Assembly: GCA_007119095.1 (NCBI GenBank) | Contig: SKQI01000094.1 | Span: 1-9,704 of the forward strand | Source: Wenzhouxiangella sp. | Lineage (GTDB): Bacteria; Pseudomonadota; Gammaproteobacteria; Xanthomonadales; Wenzhouxiangellaceae | Reading direction: 5' to 3' | Length of the DNA: 9,704 nt | Shown here: positions 6,060-9,704 of the stretch, in pieces | Numbering within the stretch: position 1 is the first letter of the stretch | How the letters are laid out: every line of letters begins with the position of its first letter | Made by a program: the position numbers and the translations under genes | Notes under the pieces: model-generated | The model's database searches: none | What the model saw: the letters and a program-made list of their open reading frames with translations, nothing else | What the model was told of the DNA's origin: nothing

Positions 6060-8120
6060 ATGCGCCGTACGCTGCCAGGCCTTGGGCTTGCTGCTTCGTT
6101 GTGGGTGCTGCTGGTTTTTCCGGCTCAGGCCCAGGAGGTCTCTGCCGGGGGTGCAGAACTGGCCGATCTGGTTCAGCAAGTCGAACGGCTCACCGATGAG
6201 AACCGGCCGGCAGCTGCTGTCGATCTGGTCATAGAGGCGCTCAGTGACGGTGCGCTGTCTTCGTCAGCTGCCGTTCGCCTGATCGTGCTTGCCCTGCCGG
6301 CGGCACGCGCCGCGCGCGATCCCGAGGTCAATGAGCGTTTGCTGGTTCTGGTTGAATCAGTCAGTGCTGAGCTGAGCGCCGGGGACGACATCTGGCAGCT
6401 GAACTCGGCGTTGACAGTGCACTATATTCTTCAAGCGCGCTTTCCCGATGCCGAAATGGCAGTTCTTGAGGCCTTGCCCCACCTTGACAGTCAGCCGCCT
6501 GAGCGTCAGGCCACGTTGCTCAATCATCTTGGCGTTGCTCGGGCTCAGCAAGGTCAACTGGACCAGGCACTCGAGGACATGCATCGTTCTTTATCGATTC
6601 TGGACCAGGCCGGGCTTCAGCCCCAGGCTTCCTTCCTGATGAACATGGCCGGGCTGTCGCTGCACCTTGAGGACTTCGAGTCAGCGGCCGAGTTGAGTAG
6701 GCGAACTCTGGAGATGCTCGAAGGCGACTCCGGTTTTGCCAGCCGCGCCATGAGTAATCTTGGGGTGGCACTGATCCGGCTCGGGCGGCCAACCGAGGCC
6801 GAAGGCGTGTTGGAGGAATCTATCGCCATGGGCGAACGGATCGGCGAGCCGAGCACGTCGGCAATGGGCAACCTCGCCTACATCCAGCGCGAGCGCGGCG
6901 ATTATGAGCTGGCGCTGGCCAACTTTCGTCAGCACCTTAGTCTGGATCGGGCATCTGGGCGACCCGAAGGGCCGCCGGTTGCGCTGAAGAATATCGGTGA
7001 GACTCTGATGCGAATGGGCAAGCATGAAGAAGCTGCAGAAAAGTTTGAGGAGTCGTTGGTCGGATATCGCGCGGTAGATGTGAGAGTGCGGCGCCTGGAA
7101 CTCTACCCGGTCATGATTGCCAACCTGGAAATTCTGGGCGACTATCGTCGCGCGCTGGAGCTGATGCAGGAGTACAAGGCGCTGAGCGACGAGGTGGTCA
7201 ACGTCGAGTCCATGGAGCGCATTGCCGAACTGCAGTCCCGGATTGCGCTGGAACGCAGGGAGCGTGAATTGATCGAGTTGGAGCAGGGTCGCGCGCGAGA
7301 CGAGCAGGAGCTGGCAACGCTGGCGGCCGAACGTGCCCGTGAACGGTTGTTCCTGAGCGCGTTGATTTTGGGCGTGACGGCGCTGGCCGTGATTGCGCTG
7401 CTACTGGTTCGGACTGTCAGGCTGCGTGGCCGAGCCAATCGACTGTTGTCGGTCAGGAACAAGCGCATCGAACGCCAGCAGCTTGAGCTGGAAGCGCTCA
7501 ACCATCAGCTTGAGCTCAGCAGCCAGCGTGACGAACTGACCGGGCTTGGCAATCGGCGCGCCCTGCGGGCCTTTCTCGACAGACTTGCTGATGCGGATCA
7601 GCGGCCGCCCCCGTACCTGTTGCTGCTGTTCGACCTGGATCATTTCAAAGACATCAACGACCGCCACGGGCATGAGGCTGGTGACGACGTTCTGGTGACT
7701 TTTGCACACGCTCTGACGACTTGCGCCGGCAACGATGACCTGGTCATTCGCTGGGGCGGCGAGGAGTTCCTCTGGCTGGCTGCCAATCGCGATACTGACG
7801 ATGCCATCCAATTGTGCGCCGGGTTGAGGGAGGTGCTGGCCGGCGCACCTATCGAAATCAATGGATGCCCAGTCAATGTCGGGTTTTCAGCCGGTTGCAT
7901 TGCGCTACCGTCGGGACAATCGCGCCCGGCCCAAGCGTTAAGAGACGCTACCCGGCTGGCCGATGCGGCGATGTATGAAGCCAAGAGCGCCGGTCGGGGG
8001 CGCCTGGTGGTGATTCGCTCAGACAGCCAATGGCACGCGCTGCCTGCCGGTGCGCTGGACCTTGAGCTGCTCGCAAAACAGCAGGTGCTTGAGGTGCAGA
8101 AAGTGGCGCTTGGCAGTTAA
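6060..8120 (+). CDS. Diguanylate cyclase with periplasmic TPR sensor region (GGDEF)
   Basis: A 686-residue inner-membrane protein predicted to make cyclic di-GMP from two GTP. In order: a Sec signal peptide (residues 1-25, positively charged MRR, hydrophobic core, AQAQ at the cleavage region); about six TPR-like helical repeats (about 150-375); a charged coiled coil (about 382-428); one membrane helix (about 430-450); a cytoplasmic linker helix (about 451-489); and a GGDEF domain (about 490-650) with DELTGLGNRRAL, the metal-binding FDLDHFKDIND, the active-site signature GGEEF at 566-570 and the AMYEAKSAGRGRL end motif. The catalytic signature is intact. The inhibitory RxxD position reads GNDD (Gly at 557 instead of Arg), so canonical product feedback is probably absent. 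The TPR region would lie in the periplasm and presumably senses a protein or peptide; the ligand is unknown. The gene appears to stand alone, with over 180 bases before the next gene. Confidence 0.93.
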   Translation: MRRTLPGLGLAASLWVLLVFPAQAQEVSAGGAELADLVQQVERLTDENRPAAAVDLVIEALSDGALSSSAAVRLIVLALPAARAARDPEVNERLLVLVESVSAELSAGDDIWQLNSALTVHYILQARFPDAEMAVLEALPHLDSQPPERQATLLNHLGVARAQQGQLDQALEDMHRSLSILDQAGLQPQASFLMNMAGLSLHLEDFESAAELSRRTLEMLEGDSGFASRAMSNLGVALIRLGRPTEAEGVLEESIAMGERIGEPSTSAMGNLAYIQRERGDYELALANFRQHLSLDRASGRPEGPPVALKNIGETLMRMGKHEEAAEKFEESLVGYRAVDVRVRRLELYPVMIANLEILGDYRRALELMQEYKALSDEVVNVESMERIAELQSRIALERRERELIELEQGRARDEQELATLAAERARERLFLSALILGVTALAVIALLLVRTVRLRGRANRLLSVRNKRIERQQLELEALNHQLELSSQRDELTGLGNRRALRAFLDRLADADQRPPPYLLLLFDLDHFKDINDRHGHEAGDDVLVTFAHALTTCAGNDDLVIRWGGEEFLWLAANRDTDDAIQLCAGLREVLAGAPIEINGCPVNVGFSAGCIALPSGQSRPAQALRDATRLADAAMYEAKSAGRGRLVVIRSDSQWHALPAGALDLELLAKQQVLEVQKVALGS

Positions 8121-8305
8121 GGCATCTCTGAATAATTAGGCTCGGAGCGCGCTTGAGCAGTGAGGTCAACGCTGCCTACAAGACAAGTCGATGCGCTGCC
8201 CGGGAAGTAGGCTGCCGTCAGGCCATATAGATCAAGAAATTCGGCCGGCGCTGAGCGATGGTCGGGTATGCTGTCGCCTTTCCTCACCACGAGCTGTCCA
8301 TCGCC
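8121..8305 (+). other. Intergenic region before the cyclophilin gene
   Basis: These 185 bases contain no supported gene. GCCTAC at 8174-8179 and GTAGGC at 8207-8212 form a perfect 6-bp inverted repeat with a 27-base spacer, too weak for a terminator call. A poor promoter match, TTGAGC (8153-8158) with TACAAG (8177-8182) at 18-base spacing, overlaps its left arm. An in-frame ATG at 8258 would extend the next protein by 16 residues but places non-signal sequence before a good signal peptide. Confidence 0.4.
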
Positions 8306-9268
8306 ATGCGTTTGTTTACCGTCCCGTGCTTGCTGCTGGTTCTCTCTTTTAGCTCCGTAGCGGCCGAACCGCCGCGCGTGTGGTTCGATACTGATCTCGG
8401 GCCCATTCTGATCAGGCTGGACCCCGAGCGAGCGCCGCAGACCGTGGAGCACTTTATCGGTCACGTCGAAGATGGTTTCTATGATGGCCTGGTGTTTCAC
8501 CGTGTCGTGCCCGGCTTTGTTATCCAGGCCGGCGGGCGCGATGAAAACTTTGCCCGACGCGACGCTCAGCGCCCGCCGGTGCAGGGTGAGCCCGGTAACG
8601 GTCTGCTTAACCGTCCCGGCAAAATCGCCCTTGCGCTAAGCGGCGGTAATCCGAATTCAGGGCGGACCGAATTCTTTATCAATCTCGCCAACAGCCCGCA
8701 TCTGGATGACACCTTCACCGTCTTCGGTGAGGTTGAGTTCGGCCAGGAAACCGTTCGACGTATCGGCAGTCTGCGTTCGTCTTCCAAGCTGGTCGGAGCT
8801 CAGGTCTTCGAACAGGCACCGGTCAGTCCGCCGCGTATTCGCCGGGCCGTGGTCAGTGATGGGTTTCCGCTGATGCCGCTGCATACCGGTTCCTGGTTCA
8901 ACCAGGCCACCGCCGGCAGCGGATTCAACCTGGAAATTACCAACGATGCTTCAACGGAAAGCGGACCGCTGGCGGTGGTGTATTGGTACGACTTCAATCA
9001 GGGTGAGCCGATCTGGATGACCGGAATCGCAGCGTTCGAATATGGTGTCAGTGAGCTGACCATGGATCTGCTCCATTACGCCGGTAACGTGGCCGATTTT
9101 CGCCTGCCGCCGCCGGTCGCCGAGTTCGAGGTCTGGGGAACCTTGACAATCCGCTTTCACGGTTGCACCAGCGGCGAATTTTCCTGGGATTCGCCCGAGT
9201 TCGGCAGCGGCCAGGCCGATGTCGTCCGTCTGACACTGCCCGAAGGAGTGAACTGCGCGGACCAGTAA
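8306..9268 (+). CDS. Periplasmic cyclophilin-type peptidyl-prolyl isomerase with extra C-terminal domain
   Basis: A 320-residue exported protein. The ATG at 8306 was chosen because it begins a clean signal peptide (MRLFTVPCLLLVLSFSSVAA, likely cut after Ala20); an upstream in-frame ATG at 8258 would bury it. Residues 24-175 form a cyclophilin domain that isomerises Xaa-Pro bonds in folding envelope proteins: FHRVVPGFVIQAGG with the catalytic Arg66 and Gln74, then TEFFINLANSPHLDD with Phe123/124, then FTVFGEV. The position of human CypA Trp121 is His132, so cyclosporin binding should be weak. Residues about 193-317 form a second, beta-rich domain (GSWFNQATAGSGFNLEI, VVYWYDF, PIWMTG, VWGTLTIRFHGC, EFGSGQ) like an uncharacterised tail seen in secreted proteins of Xanthomonadales-like bacteria. 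Its Cys287 and Cys317 are the only cysteines of the mature protein, so a disulfide is plausible. The gene is convergent with the next one, 60 bp away. Confidence 0.9.
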   Translation: MRLFTVPCLLLVLSFSSVAAEPPRVWFDTDLGPILIRLDPERAPQTVEHFIGHVEDGFYDGLVFHRVVPGFVIQAGGRDENFARRDAQRPPVQGEPGNGLLNRPGKIALALSGGNPNSGRTEFFINLANSPHLDDTFTVFGEVEFGQETVRRIGSLRSSSKLVGAQVFEQAPVSPPRIRRAVVSDGFPLMPLHTGSWFNQATAGSGFNLEITNDASTESGPLAVVYWYDFNQGEPIWMTGIAAFEYGVSELTMDLLHYAGNVADFRLPPPVAEFEVWGTLTIRFHGCTSGEFSWDSPEFGSGQADVVRLTLPEGVNCADQ

Positions 9269-9328
9269 ACTGCAGCATGGATGGACGATAGAACTTTACG
9301 CTGACATCGCGTTCGGCGGCCGGGAACT

Positions 9329-9704
9329 CTACTCGGAAACTGCTGAGAATCGATCCGCGAAAACAATATCGAACAGGCGGGGGTAGTCGTGGCCTTCTTC
9401 AATGCTCCAGACCGTGCTGAAATTCCAGCCGTTGAAGGTGGCTTGTTGCTGCATGTCCGGGGTCGACTTGCCTTCGGCTTCAAAGAGGTTGTTGCTGAAG
9501 CCTGTTCCAGCCGACTGTTCGGTAGTGTCGATATCCCAGTAGCTTTCAGTCACCTCGCCAAGGTTGTAGCCCACCAGGCCGCCAACGTTGGTTCCTCCGT
9601 TGACTTCGCCGGCAGCATAGGCGCGCTGCAGATACAGCATGGAATCGCCTGAAGGCCAGATGGTGCCGATCAGTCCACCCACCATATCGCCTGTTGCATC
9701 GACG
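9329..9704 (-). CDS. GLUG-repeat surface/secreted protein, C-terminal part (5' end outside window)
   Basis: The frame is open from the right edge to the TAG at 9329-9331 and gives 124 visible residues, starting VDATGDMVGGLIG; the internal Met at 9685 is not the start. GLUG motifs are visible (GGLIG, then VNGGTNVGGLVGYNLGEV). They are followed by the typical closing module of these proteins: SYWDIDTTEQSAGTG, then MQQQATFNGWNFSTVW, then EGHDYPRL. GLUG repeats occur in long extracellular, adhesin-like or hemagglutinin-like proteins, so a secreted or cell-surface product is likely; the N-terminal repeats and the export signal would lie outside the window. The protein ends in DIVFADRFSAVSE, which resembles the IFADGFE type of C-terminus found on many secreted proteins of related bacteria. 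No terminator was recognised in the 60-bp gap to the convergent cyclophilin gene. Confidence 0.85.
   Translation of the reverse strand, partial: VDATGDMVGGLIGTIWPSGDSMLYLQRAYAAGEVNGGTNVGGLVGYNLGEVTESYWDIDTTEQSAGTGFSNNLFEAEGKSTPDMQQQATFNGWNFSTVWSIEEGHDYPRLFDIVFADRFSAVSE

Noticed and set aside
8258..8305. Upstream ATG for the cyclophilin gene
   Set aside because: It would add 16 residues before a textbook signal peptide that begins at the ATG at 8306.
9312..9327. GTTC...GAAC-like inverted repeat between the convergent genes as a two-way terminator
   Set aside because: Only four paired bases around a GC-rich core and no T-runs on either side.

Overview
The window reads as a piece of a GC-rich (about 60%) gammaproteobacterial chromosome. 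The best guess is a member of the Xanthomonadales/Wenzhouxiangella-like group. That guess rests on family resemblance only: the periplasmic TPR-GGDEF architecture, the tail domain on the cyclophilin, and a protein C-terminus of the form 'IFADxF'. No rRNA, tRNA, insertion sequence or CRISPR array was found.

Left half (1-5577): the 3' part of a type I restriction-modification operon, all on the + strand and tightly packed. It holds the C-terminal end of a RhuM-family protein (cut by the window edge), hsdS (4-bp ATGA overlap with rhuM), hsdR (13-bp gap) and a GTG-started NYN-OST-HTH (LOTUS) putative ribonuclease (9-bp gap). hsdM is not in the window and should lie upstream. HsdS gives sequence specificity, HsdR gives ATP-driven translocation and cleavage. 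RhuM and the NYN-LOTUS protein are accessory members. The NYN-LOTUS RNase-like protein in an operon-like position behind a DNA restriction system is the most interesting arrangement here. It could be an RNA-targeting second layer, by analogy with the PrrC anticodon nuclease, but that is inference.

Middle (5578-6059): about 480 bp without an intact gene. It holds two small hairpins, a short stretch that looks like the decayed C-terminus of a repeat-rich surface or secreted protein, and the leader of the next gene.

Right half (6060-9704): apparently housekeeping or accessory cell-envelope genes unrelated to restriction. They are an exported-sensor diguanylate cyclase (signal peptide, six TPR-like repeats, one membrane helix, active-type GGEEF domain without the canonical inhibitory site), a periplasmic cyclophilin-type peptidyl-prolyl isomerase carrying an extra C-terminal domain, and, convergent on the - strand, the C-terminal end of a GLUG-repeat surface protein running off the right edge.
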